64,000 bases of DNA from Candidatus Aminicenantes bacterium UBA647 (GTDB lineage: Bacteria > Acidobacteriota > Aminicenantia > UBA2199): positions 20,108 through 84,107 of the forward strand of contig DBOL01000029.1 in NCBI GenBank assembly GCA_002299555.1, in the 5' to 3' direction. A program made the position numbers and the translations under genes. Below, in pieces: positions 31,501 through 39,286 of the stretch (the first letter of the stretch is position 1; the number at the start of each line of letters is the position of its first letter). The notes under the pieces were generated by a model. The model saw nothing but the letters and a program-made list of their open reading frames with translations, ran no database searches and was not told the DNA's origin.

Positions 31501-32296
31501 TATGGCTGTACGATATCTCCGCAATATCTTTTAATCTGACAGCAATATCACCCTTTTTTGTGATAATTATATTCTCTATTTCACGCATAGATCGGAATTC
31601 ATTCAGAGTTCTGACAATATACTCGGTCTCTCCCTCTTTAATATTCCCACCGGCGAGGTTGACATTTTCCTGAGTAAGACGTCTCGTCACATCATTAAAG
31701 GCTATCTGGGTCATTGCAAGTCTCTCTTCATCGAGTTTTACAAGAATTTCCTTTTCAAGCCCTCCTTTTACTCTGGCAGCCGCTACTCCCGGAATTGATT
31801 CGAGTTCGCGGGCAATTTCATCCTCAACCAGCTCTCTGAGGTCGATCAGTGGGATATCACTGACTATTCCTATCCTCAGGATAGGGTCAAGCGATGGATC
31901 ATAACGGAGTATCATCGGTCTTTCGACTGCTCGGTCTAGATAGGTCTGATCGATCTTTTCCCTGATCTCCTGAGCTGCACGATCAAGGTTCACATCCCAT
32001 GTAAACTCAAGAATGATATCTGATTGTTCCGGTCGTGATACAGATGTTAGTGAAATAAGGTTCTTTATAAGCCCTAATTGTTCTTCGAGTGGCCTTGAAA
32101 CTATGTTCTCTACCTCTTCAGGTGCAGCTCCCGGATATTCAGTTCTGATCGTAAATGTCGGATAGGATATCTCCGGCATCAGATCCCAACTTAATCTCTT
32201 TAGACTTACAAAACCGAAAACAGCAATGCCGAGTGCGATCATGATTATTGCAACCGGCTTTTTTATTGTAAACTCAAATCTGGATTTATCTTTCAT
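28565..32296 (-). CDS. RND efflux permease with long central insert
   Basis: Second pump of the pair, 1243 residues. The N-half (FTIRTEYPGAAPEEVE, VDNSIVVMESIFR) and C-half (FEIMA-like MASQFESFLHPFLIL, TLVGIVVNNAIVLIDY) match the family. Between the two halves, at about residues 525-745, there are roughly 200 extra residues with several hydrophobic stretches (such as FELIVVFLTQVVSFVLIIIY and FLFTFVAIFIILGKALFIIF). Normal RND pumps have about 1040 residues, so this is a large membrane insertion at the TM6-TM7 linker. The reading frame is intact. It follows the adaptor gene by 14 bases. Confidence 0.9.
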   Translation of the reverse strand: MKDKSRFEFTIKKPVAIIMIALGIAVFGFVSLKRLSWDLMPEISYPTFTIRTEYPGAAPEEVENIVSRPLEEQLGLIKNLISLTSVSRPEQSDIILEFTWDVNLDRAAQEIREKIDQTYLDRAVERPMILRYDPSLDPILRIGIVSDIPLIDLRELVEDEIARELESIPGVAAARVKGGLEKEILVKLDEERLAMTQIAFNDVTRRLTQENVNLAGGNIKEGETEYIVRTLNEFRSMREIENIIITKKGDIAVRLKDIAEISYSHKERKVITRVNKRESIEINIFKEADSNIVAVSQMVKDKLFGTPEQREFVKSLKNQKTGGKKSFREKIREKEMTAFLSHRLPEDISYNILTDQSIFIENSINEVRNTAVLGGIFAIIILYLFLQNFSTTLIVAVSIPLSIIATFAPLSFFDVSLNIMSLGGLALGIGMLVDNSIVVMESIFRCREEGDGWAESAVRGVSEVGGAVIASTLTTIAVFFPIVFVEGIAGQIFGDLSLAVVFSLLASLMVSLFFIPMLASRKYGKKGDVSIPKFKFNFESEKNIKNWFYIFVQTITYTALIGFELIVVFLTQVVSFVLIIIYPLIALIDKIFKTGLRELAAGFSNFTEERFSRKKMLWDNYFSNTPFSAFITTMNNRTPWSSASFQNFSEILSGRSNLLKKILVVIPALLKLLFWDLTFSYLYYTIRFLINSTLALFSRFLFTFVAIFIILGKALFIIFMTLLSPVIRIVNIFFGKFIGVINNNYPKLLDLSLKNDTKIITSVLIVFLITILVILPNIGKELIPEVHQGTIFVNLTFPVGTPVEKSDRILQKISSQISKIALTKGISYFAGTTKDELSEKEVGEHIGKVTVNIVKSGNIQIVEEHVIADIRTVLKEFSDVNYNISRPALFTIKSPIELIIKGFNLEELRRVSSELYQRISEIDGLKDVESSVKSGFPELVVEFDRAKLAHFGMNAFDVASIIKNKIEGFVATKYKERDRRIDVRVYLKDDQRTRAENIKNLIINPGDKIPIILSSVANVKILNGPNEIRRVNQDRSAIISANISHINLTEAASRIYSEVEKYQMPPDFTYELSGQNQEMETSSSSLTLAMVLAIFLVYIVMASQFESFLHPFLILFTIPMALIGVFITLYVLQIPIGVTVYIGMITLVGIVVNNAIVLIDYINLLRKRGIEKIEAIKQAGNIRLRPILITTSTTVLGLLPMAIGLGEGTEIRTPMAISIIAGLLSATFLTLILIPLVYNRFSK

Positions 32297-32310
32297 GTTT
32301 TAACCTGTTA

Positions 32311-33417
32311 TTAAATTATTGGTTTGATTATCTTAACTTTTGATTCATTCTTTAAAGAGCTCTTTCCTGCAGAAACAAGCTTATCTGCAATGTCAATTCC
32401 TTTTGTGATCTCAACCTTGCTTCCGTCGTCAAATCCAATCTTGACCTCTTTTTTGGAAGCTATATTTTTATCATTTATCAGAAAGACGAAAACTCTTTCT
32501 CCCTCGAACATCAGAACATCTTTTGTAACAAGAATAACATTTTTGTGGACCTTCTTGATTATCTTTACATTTACGAATTGTCCGATAACCATTACATTGT
32601 TACCATCCTTAACTTCAATTGTTGTCTTAAAAGTACCAGAGTCAGGATCTATTGCAGGCGATATTCTTTTAATATAGCCGTTAAGAACTTTCTTCCCTGA
32701 TGAGATTATTACTTTCTGATCAAGGAAGATCTGATCTTTTTCCTGCTCCGGGATATTTACAACAGCGATCTTTTCTTTTGTATAAACAACAGAAAAGGCT
32801 AATTCGTTCGTATTTATTTTGTTTCCGGTTTTAATGTATCTCTTTGAAACAAGACCTGATATTGGAGATGTGATCTTTGTATAAGATAAAAGGAGTTTGT
32901 TCTGTTCCCAGTCAAGGCGGCTCTGTTCCATACTGAATTTCAATTTTTCATATTCCTCCTTGCTGATCAGTTCTTTTTCAAATATTTCTTTTTGTCTTTC
33001 AAATTCTGCTTTCTGCTGCTTAAAAGTGATTTCTGCTTTTCTTTCGTTAATAGAAGCAGCTCTGTCGTCAAGAAAGGCAAGGACGGTTCCCCTGCTTACT
33101 CTATCACCCTCATCGCGAACAATATTCTCAATAATACCGGATGTCATGGGGTAAATGTCTACCATTTTATCTGTATCGATATTACTTGAAAAGAGGAGGA
33201 ATGAGTTAATATCGCCGCGTTCAGGAGATTTTACTGATACGGGAATCGTGTCTGTCTCATCCTTGTTATCTTTCCCTTTTTTCTCTTTTCCCTTTTCTAC
33301 TTCTGTTTTTTCCTGGTCTTTATTCTTAGTGTCGCCCTTTTTTGAATCATTTCCAGAACAACCCGTAAAATAAATCAATGTAAAAATAATTGCTAAAATC
33401 AGATAAACTTTCTTCAT
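32311..33417 (-). CDS. RND adaptor (membrane fusion) lipoprotein
   Basis: Periplasmic adaptor linking the RND pump to the outer-membrane channel. The 368-residue protein has a lipoprotein signal with lipobox FTGC (Cys20), a highly charged lysine/glutamate linker (about 22-55), then a biotinyl-lipoyl half (YPMTSGIIENIVRDEGDRVSRG), a short coiled-coil hairpin, the second half (ITSPISGLVSKRYIKTGNKI) and a beta-barrel domain. An AAGGAG site lies before the ATG, and a perfect TATAAT at 33461-33466 (minus) with a poor -35 is the likely promoter. First gene of a three-gene efflux operon. Confidence 0.9.
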   Translation of the reverse strand: MKKVYLILAIIFTLIYFTGCSGNDSKKGDTKNKDQEKTEVEKGKEKKGKDNKDETDTIPVSVKSPERGDINSFLLFSSNIDTDKMVDIYPMTSGIIENIVRDEGDRVSRGTVLAFLDDRAASINERKAEITFKQQKAEFERQKEIFEKELISKEEYEKLKFSMEQSRLDWEQNKLLLSYTKITSPISGLVSKRYIKTGNKINTNELAFSVVYTKEKIAVVNIPEQEKDQIFLDQKVIISSGKKVLNGYIKRISPAIDPDSGTFKTTIEVKDGNNVMVIGQFVNVKIIKKVHKNVILVTKDVLMFEGERVFVFLINDKNIASKKEVKIGFDDGSKVEITKGIDIADKLVSAGKSSLKNESKVKIIKPII

Positions 33418-33619
33418 AGCCTGACTCCTTAACGAAATACAATCTTGTTAAATATAACTTATTATAGTGTTTATAACGTATTTTTTAGTTAAAAGTTTCC
33501 GTTTAATGGAAAAACCATACAGGCAAATTCATTTGTCTTTATGATTTATAATTGAGGCAAAGGTTTTTTAAACTTGAGGTTTGTATTATAATCTCGATAA
33601 GTTTGTTGAGGAGGAAGAA
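33418..33619. promoter_or_regulatory. Divergent spacer between efflux and TRAP operons
   Basis: About 200 bases without a gene. Minus strand: TATAAT at 33461-33466 for the adaptor. Plus strand: TATAAT at 33547-33552 and again at 33587-33592 for the TRAP operon, each with a weak -35. TTGAGG occurs twice (near 33553 and 33574), a possible direct-repeat site. No repressor gene is adjacent. Confidence 0.35.
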
Positions 33620-34585
33620 TTGGTAAGTCCATATTTTAAAAAAACTGTTTTATTGTTAGCCGCAATGTTACTCTTGTCAGGTTGTTCAATAAATAAATTT
33701 GCAATGAACAAGGTGGCAGACATGCTTGCAGGTGGCAGCACCGGGAGTGTCTTTACCAGCGACAATGATCCTGAATTTGTAGGGGACGCACTGCCTTTTG
33801 CTATCAAAATGTATGAAAGCCTTATGAGATCTGTTCCGGGGCATTCGGGATTGACCGTTACGACTGGAAGCCTTTATATAATGTATGCAAATGCATTTCT
33901 ATATACTCCGGCATCAATGATGAAGGATGAGATGTATCAGGAAAAGGAAATCCTGATGAGCAGAGCTAAAAATCTGTATTTGAGGGGCAGGGATATATTG
34001 CTTGATAGCCTCGAGAGAAGACATTCCGGATTTGTGGAGCTCCTGGATAAAAAAGAATTTGAAAAAATTCTGATAATAATGAAAAAAGATGATGCCCCTT
34101 TTCTGTATTGGGCCGCAGCCGGGTGGGTTGGAGCTTTCTCTATTGATCCTTTTGATATGGACATTGGTATAACTCTTCCCAGGGCTGCAGGACTTATGGA
34201 TATGGTGTTGAAACTTGATCCGGAATTTGAAAAAAGTTCAATTCATGATTTTTATGTATCTTATTATGGTTCACTTCCGGAATATATGGGAGGAAGTAAT
34301 AAAAAGGCAAGAGAAAATTTCAGAAAAGCTGTGGAATACTCAGATGGAAAACTGATATCCCCTTTTGTTTCTCTTGCTACGTCTGTTTCGATCAACACTC
34401 AAAATTTTAAAGAATTCAGGGAACTTTTAGGTAAAGCCGTTGCCTTCAATGTTGATCTGAACCCCGAAAACCGATTAGTGAATATTATAAATAAACGTAA
34501 AGCAAAGTGGTATCTTGAGAACGAGGAGGACTTTTTTCTCGTAACAGATAAAGAAACCTCTGAAGATATTGAGGAGGAGGAATAA
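33620..34585 (+). CDS. TRAP-associated lipoprotein TatT
   Basis: TatT proteins are trimeric periplasmic lipoproteins made of degenerate TPR helices that partner TRAP solute-binding proteins, first described in Treponema pallidum (Tp0956). This one has 321 residues, a signal with lipobox LLSGC (Cys22), a conserved LYIMYANAFLYTPA helix pair, FLYWAAAGWVGAFS, and helix-rich repeats to the acidic end. I chose the TTG at 33620 because GAGGAGG lies five bases before it; an upstream start at 33581 lacks a ribosome site and would bury the signal peptide. One base separates it from the solute-binding protein gene. Confidence 0.87.
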   Translation: MVSPYFKKTVLLLAAMLLLSGCSINKFAMNKVADMLAGGSTGSVFTSDNDPEFVGDALPFAIKMYESLMRSVPGHSGLTVTTGSLYIMYANAFLYTPASMMKDEMYQEKEILMSRAKNLYLRGRDILLDSLERRHSGFVELLDKKEFEKILIIMKKDDAPFLYWAAAGWVGAFSIDPFDMDIGITLPRAAGLMDMVLKLDPEFEKSSIHDFYVSYYGSLPEYMGGSNKKARENFRKAVEYSDGKLISPFVSLATSVSINTQNFKEFRELLGKAVAFNVDLNPENRLVNIINKRKAKWYLENEEDFFLVTDKETSEDIEEEE

Positions 34586-34586
34586 A

Positions 34587-35588
34587 ATGAAGAATAAAAA
34601 TATTTTTATACTGATCATTCTGTTGATTCTGGCACAGCCATTAATTTCAGTAACGATAAAGATAGGAAGTATAGCCCCGGCAAACTCTCCCTGGGATAAG
34701 GCTCTAAGAGAGTTAGGTCGCGAATGGAAAGCAATGTCTGACGGAAAAGTAAATCTAAAGATATATCCCGGGGGAATTGCCGGGAACGAAGAAGATATGA
34801 TAAGAAAAATGAAGGTTGGCACACTGGGTGGCGCTGTTTTCACAAACAGAGGGCTTACAAAGATCTATTCTGAATTCTATGTACTTAACATTCCATTCAA
34901 TTTTAATTCTGAAAAGGAATTCCAGTATGTCACAAACAAGATGAATCCACTTTTCGAAGAGAGGATAGAGAAAAAAGGGTATAAAGTTATAATCTGGTCA
35001 ATGGCGGGTTGGATACATTTTTTCTCAAAAAACAAGATCGAATATCCGAAAGATCTGAAAAAACATAAATTGTCCTTTACAACAGGAGAACCGGAACTTG
35101 AACAGGTTTGGAAAAAGTCCGGTTATCAGGTGATCCCGAATGACATGAACGATCTTATGATGGGGCTTCAAAGCGGGATGGTGAATGCTTTTTATCTCCC
35201 ACCGCTGATTGCCGCATCGGGACAATATTTCCCTCTTGCCCCTCATATGCTGACATTAAAGATCGCTCCAATATACGGCGGGATCGTTATATCAGGCAGA
35301 ATGTGGAAAAAAGTTCCTGAAAAATTCAGGGATGACTTCATGAAGAAAGCCAAAGAGATCTCGGCAAAACTTCAGAAAAAAACCAAATCACTGGAGGCTG
35401 AAGCTGTTGAAACAATGAAAAAGCATGGTTTGAAGGTCCATCCCGTTCCGGAAGGGAGCATGGACAAATGGAGAGCTGCTTCTGAAAAAGGGTTAGACTC
35501 ACTGATAAACAAAGTTTTTTCTCAGGCGATCTATGACAAAATGATGGGATATTTAAATCAATACAGACAAAAGAAAAATGTTGAATAA
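34587..35588 (+). CDS. TRAP transporter solute-binding protein (DctP family, TatT-partner type)
   Basis: Periplasmic receptor of a TRAP transporter, 333 residues with a signal peptide of about 21 residues. The fold motifs KIGSIAPANSPWDKAL and LQSGMVNAFYLPP are clear. In typical DctP the stretch DLKGLKIR carries the arginine that pairs with the ligand carboxylate; here it reads DLKKHKLSFTTG with S163, so the arginine is missing. Together with TatT this points to an uncommon, perhaps hydrophobic or uncharged, ligand, as proposed for Treponema TatP. The start at ATG 34587 follows a GGAGGAGG site. Confidence 0.88.
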   Translation: MKNKNIFILIILLILAQPLISVTIKIGSIAPANSPWDKALRELGREWKAMSDGKVNLKIYPGGIAGNEEDMIRKMKVGTLGGAVFTNRGLTKIYSEFYVLNIPFNFNSEKEFQYVTNKMNPLFEERIEKKGYKVIIWSMAGWIHFFSKNKIEYPKDLKKHKLSFTTGEPELEQVWKKSGYQVIPNDMNDLMMGLQSGMVNAFYLPPLIAASGQYFPLAPHMLTLKIAPIYGGIVISGRMWKKVPEKFRDDFMKKAKEISAKLQKKTKSLEAEAVETMKKHGLKVHPVPEGSMDKWRAASEKGLDSLINKVFSQAIYDKMMGYLNQYRQKKNVE

Positions 35589-37437
35589 AATAATTGTCGG
35601 GTTCAGGAGGAGTGAAAACTTCCTTGCTTACCTGTCATTATTCCTTCTTGCATTTCTACCTTTTTCCGAAGTAATAATCCGAAAGTTTTTTCACTCGGGG
35701 ATCGAGGGGCTTTACGATTATACGCACCATCTTGTTCTTTTTGTGACATTTATCGGGGGGATGATAACTTCCAGAGACGGGAAACATCTTTCACTTTCAC
35801 TTAATATCAATATAAATGAGCCATATAGCACCCGCGTTAAGATTGTGGTTGCAATTGTATCTTCTGCTATCTCGACTGCTCTTGCATGGACCTCGCTATC
35901 ATTCTCATTTACTGCTTTTGACAGTACTCAGCGGATTGGTTTTATATCATTGAGATTGATCTCCCTGATAATGTTTGCAGGTTTTATGGTTATGGCAACC
36001 CGTGTACTGCCGGAGCAGCTAAAAAAAGGAAAACGTCTTTATGTCGTTTTTTCAGGCCTTCTGGCAGGAACGATCTTGTCCCTAGGGCAGATTTCAAATT
36101 TCTTCCAGGCAATATTGAGCGAATCTCCGGAATTTCTTAATGCGGTCTCAGACTTTTCTCAAAGCCTGGGTGCATCATTGTCTTTGCCTCTGATCCTTTC
36201 TTTGCTCATTCTTGCTGTATTTGGACTCCCTATATATATCATAATCGGAGGGATCGGATATCTTTTGTTCGCAGGAGTCGGGGAACCCCTGGAGATTATT
36301 TCAAACGAGGCTTATACAATGCTTATAAGCGCTTCTATTCCGGCGATCCCCTTATTTACCCTTACCGGATTTATACTTTCTGAAAGCAAGGCCGGCGAAA
36401 GGCTTGTAAATCTTTTCAGGGCATTGTTTTCCTGGATTCCGGGAGGGCTTGCTGTCATGGCCATCCTTGTAAGTGGATTTTTTACAACATTTACAGGAGC
36501 TTCGGGAGTGACAATTCTGGCATTGGGGGCACTTTTATCTTATGTTCTGGTCAAGGGGAAATATAAAAAAGATTTCAGTGTTGGATTACTCACAGCTTCA
36601 GGAAGTATCGGACTCCTTTTTCCACCGAGTTTGCCCATTATTATTTATGGTGTTACTGCCCAGGTGAGCATAAAAGATATGTTTGTAGGGGGAATAATAC
36701 CGGGTTTGCTTATGATAACAGCCATAGCACTCTACAGCATTTATTATGCAAAAAAACATAATGTTGAAAAGGAGCCCTTCGATTTCAAAGAGGCGATAAG
36801 AGCATTTAAGGAATCTATTTGGGAGATCCTTTTACCATTCATAATACTGACATCATATTTTGGAGGATTGACCACTCTTGTAGAGAGTGCCGGGATAGCA
36901 GTTATTTATTCATTGGTTGTCGAAGTGTTCATCAAGAAGGACCTCAAGATCAGGGATCTGTCAAATGTTGCGCTTAAGTCCATCCCCATAATTGGAGGAG
37001 TTCTTATAATTCTTGCTTGTGCAAAAGGACTTTCATATTTTATTGTAGATGCAGAGATCCCAATGAAGCTCACTGAGTGGGTTACACAAAACATATCTTC
37101 AAAGTACGTTTTCCTGTTAATGCTGAACCTTGCATTGCTTGTAACAGGCATGTTCATGGATATCTTTTCAGCAATAATGGTGGTTGTCCCGCTGATCATC
37201 CCGTTAGGAAATCTATTTGGAATACATCCCGTACATCTTGGAATTATTTTTCTTGCAAATATGGAACTGGGGTATCTTACTCCTCCTATAGGTCTGAATT
37301 TATTTCTATCATCATATAGATTTGAGGAGCCGGTGGCCAGGATATATAAATATGTTATTCCTTTCTTTATTATTCAGATAATTGCAGTTTTGTTAATAAC
37401 ATATTTGCCTTTTATTTCAACTTTCCTGCTGGGATAG
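35578..37437 (+). CDS. TRAP transporter membrane protein, fused small and large subunits (DctQM)
   Basis: Sodium-coupled TRAP permease with DctQ (about residues 1-170, four helices, including GLYDYTHHLVLFVTFIGG) joined to DctM (about 200-619, over ten helices). DctM signatures include ASIPAIPLFTLTGFILSES, TGASGVTILALGALL, SGSIGLLFPPSLPIIIYG and MELGYLTPPIGLNLFL. The start overlaps the binding-protein gene by 11 bases. Q-M fusions are known in several lineages and are usual with TatT systems. The three genes form one operon. Confidence 0.92.
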   Translation: MLNKIIVGFRRSENFLAYLSLFLLAFLPFSEVIIRKFFHSGIEGLYDYTHHLVLFVTFIGGMITSRDGKHLSLSLNININEPYSTRVKIVVAIVSSAISTALAWTSLSFSFTAFDSTQRIGFISLRLISLIMFAGFMVMATRVLPEQLKKGKRLYVVFSGLLAGTILSLGQISNFFQAILSESPEFLNAVSDFSQSLGASLSLPLILSLLILAVFGLPIYIIIGGIGYLLFAGVGEPLEIISNEAYTMLISASIPAIPLFTLTGFILSESKAGERLVNLFRALFSWIPGGLAVMAILVSGFFTTFTGASGVTILALGALLSYVLVKGKYKKDFSVGLLTASGSIGLLFPPSLPIIIYGVTAQVSIKDMFVGGIIPGLLMITAIALYSIYYAKKHNVEKEPFDFKEAIRAFKESIWEILLPFIILTSYFGGLTTLVESAGIAVIYSLVVEVFIKKDLKIRDLSNVALKSIPIIGGVLIILACAKGLSYFIVDAEIPMKLTEWVTQNISSKYVFLLMLNLALLVTGMFMDIFSAIMVVVPLIIPLGNLFGIHPVHLGIIFLANMELGYLTPPIGLNLFLSSYRFEEPVARIYKYVIPFFIIQIIAVLLITYLPFISTFLLG

Positions 37438-37456
37438 GGGTATATGAAGGGTTGTT

Positions 37457-37480
37457 CACCCCTTTAGGGGTCGGGGGCCA
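37457..37480 (+). repeat. GC-rich hairpin repeat, copy A
   Basis: CACCCCTTTAGGGGTCGGGGGCCA is very GC-rich against an AT-rich background. CCCC and GGGG form a small hairpin over TTTA, followed by GGGGGCCA. Similar units occur at 54101-54126 (inverted) and 56030-56053 (inverted). It lies just after the TRAP operon and could also help end transcription, though no T-run follows. Confidence 0.5.
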
Positions 37481-37499
37481 GATGTGGAAAACTTGTCCA

Positions 37500-37527
37500 T
37501 ATAGCATGGGATTATATATGCTATAAT
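37500..37527 (+). promoter_or_regulatory. glnS extended -10 promoter over an 8-base inverted repeat
   Basis: TGCTATAAT at 37519-37527 is an extended -10 box. It overlaps the right arm of the inverted repeat TATAGCAT (37500-37507) and ATGCTATA (37518-37525), spaced by ten bases. That layout suggests an operator, or alternatively a small hairpin in a longer transcript. Confidence 0.45.
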
Positions 37528-37547
37528 TGTCCCCATTGGAGAATATA

Positions 37548-39233
37548 ATGAAAGAGAAGAGCGCCCCCGGTTTGAACTTTATCGAATCGATAATCGAAAA
37601 TGATCTGAAGAATGGGAAAAATGACGGGAATGTAGTAACCAGGTTCCCTCCTGAACCGAATGGATATATCCATATCGGGCACGCCAAATCAATATGTTTG
37701 AACTTCGGGATTGCCGGAAAACACGGTGGCGTCTGCAATTTGCGGTTTGATGATACTAATCCCGGAAAAGAGGATGTGGAGTATGTAGATTCTATCAAGC
37801 AGGATGTGAAATGGCTCGGATTCGATTGGGGAGAGAGGCTCTATTTTGCATCTGATTACTATGAGACTCTTTATGAATACGCACTGAAACTGATAAAAAA
37901 AGGGAAAGCTTTTGTATGTGAGTTGACACCTGAACAAATAAGGGAATATCGAGGCACATTAACCGAGCCGGGGAAAGAGAGTCCTTTCAGAGAAAGGCCT
38001 GTTGAAGAGAGCGTTGAACTATTTAAAAAAATGAAGAGTGGAGATTTTGATGAAGGGAGTCATGTTCTCAGAGCAAAAATTGATATGAAATCCGGGAACC
38101 TGAACATGCGTGATCCAGTGATCTACCGTATACTGAAAGCACATCACCACCGGACAGGAGACAAATGGGTGATCTACCCAATGTATGATTTTGCTCATGG
38201 CCAGTCTGACTCCATCGAAGGTGTGACCCATTCTCTTTGCACTCTTGAGTTTGAAGATCACAGACCTCTGTATGATTGGTTCATAAAAGAGTTGGAGATC
38301 TTTGCTCCCAGGCAGATCGAATTTGCCAGACTTAATCTTAACTACACGGTCATGTCCAAGAGAAAACTGCTTCAACTGGTAGAGGCCGGCCTTGTGTCAG
38401 GATGGGATGATCCACGAATGCCGACTGTATCAGGCCTCAGGAGAAGGGGTTTTACACCTGAATCAATAAGAGATTTTGCCGACAGGATAGGTGTTGCAAA
38501 AAGAGATAGTACAGTTGATATAGCTCTTCTTGAGCATTGCGTTAGAGAAGACCTGAACAAGAGAGCGAAAAGAGTGATGGGGGTTCTTGATCCTTTAAAA
38601 GTTGTGATCGAAAACTATCCTGAGGACAAGGAGGAAGAGCTTGAAGCCATAAACAATCCTGAGGATCCCGATTCAGGGACAAGGATGGTTCCATTTTCGC
38701 GGGAGATATTTATTGAAAAAGATGACTTCATGGAAGATCCTCCAAAAAAGTTTTTCCGCCTGTCTCCCGGAAAAGAGATCAGATTAAAGCATGCTTATTA
38801 TATAAAATGCGTAGATGTGATAAAAGATGAAAATACCGGAGAGATACTTGAACTCCGATGCACATATGACCCGAAAACAAGGGGCGGATGGTCTGAGGAT
38901 GGGAGAAAAGTAAAAGGTACTTCTCATTGGGTCTCTGCAAAGCATGCAGTTCCGATCGGTGTAATGATCTATGACCGTCTTTTTACTGAAGAAAATCCCG
39001 GAAGCAGTGATAAAGAACTTCCTGATCTTGTTAATCCGGATTCTTTAAATGTTCTTAATGGGTCACTGGGCGAACCTTCGCTGAAAAATGCTAAGCCCGG
39101 AGAATATTTCCAATTCCTACGGCAGGGTTATTTTTGTGTTGATGAAAAGCTTTCAAGTTCGGATAAACAGGTGTTCAACAGAACTGTATCCCTCCGCGAC
39201 TCCTGGGCAAAATTAGGGAAAAAAAGAGGGTAA
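37548..39233 (+). CDS. glnS: Glutaminyl-tRNA synthetase
   Basis: Charges tRNA-Gln directly; class I. The 561 residues include HIGH at 42-45 ([15 protein letters not shown]), LRFDDTNP, and the KMSKS-equivalent VMSKRKL near 268, followed by the two C-terminal anticodon-binding barrels ([18 protein letters not shown]). I moved the start to ATG 37548, which has TTGGAG nine bases upstream. Its presence implies this organism does not rely only on GatCAB for Gln-tRNA. A terminator follows immediately. Confidence 0.96.
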   Translation: MKEKSAPGLNFIESIIENDLKNGKNDGNVVTRFPPEPNGYIHIGHAKSICLNFGIAGKHGGVCNLRFDDTNPGKEDVEYVDSIKQDVKWLGFDWGERLYFASDYYETLYEYALKLIKKGKAFVCELTPEQIREYRGTLTEPGKESPFRERPVEESVELFKKMKSGDFDEGSHVLRAKIDMKSGNLNMRDPVIYRILKAHHHRTGDKWVIYPMYDFAHGQSDSIEGVTHSLCTLEFEDHRPLYDWFIKELEIFAPRQIEFARLNLNYTVMSKRKLLQLVEAGLVSGWDDPRMPTVSGLRRRGFTPESIRDFADRIGVAKRDSTVDIALLEHCVREDLNKRAKRVMGVLDPLKVVIENYPEDKEEELEAINNPEDPDSGTRMVPFSREIFIEKDDFMEDPPKKFFRLSPGKEIRLKHAYYIKCVDVIKDENTGEILELRCTYDPKTRGGWSEDGRKVKGTSHWVSAKHAVPIGVMIYDRLFTEENPGSSDKELPDLVNPDSLNVLNGSLGEPSLKNAKPGEYFQFLRQGYFCVDEKLSSSDKQVFNRTVSLRDSWAKLGKKRG

Positions 39234-39261
39234 AAAAAAAGGGCGGATCTCAGATCCGCCC
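39232..39261. terminator. Intrinsic terminator shared by glnS and sat
   Basis: GGGCGGATC and GATCCGCCC form a perfect 9-base stem over TCA. Nine A residues precede it on the plus strand, so the minus transcript (sat) has a stem followed by nine T. In the plus direction it is followed by a weaker TATATAATTATTTTT stretch. It separates convergent genes. Confidence 0.85.
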
Positions 39262-39286
39262 CTATATAATTATTTTTGTTGTGTTG

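Noticed and set aside
33581..33619. Upstream start for TatT
   Set aside because: Places the lipoprotein signal 13 residues in, with no ribosome site; TTG at 33620 has GAGGAGG.
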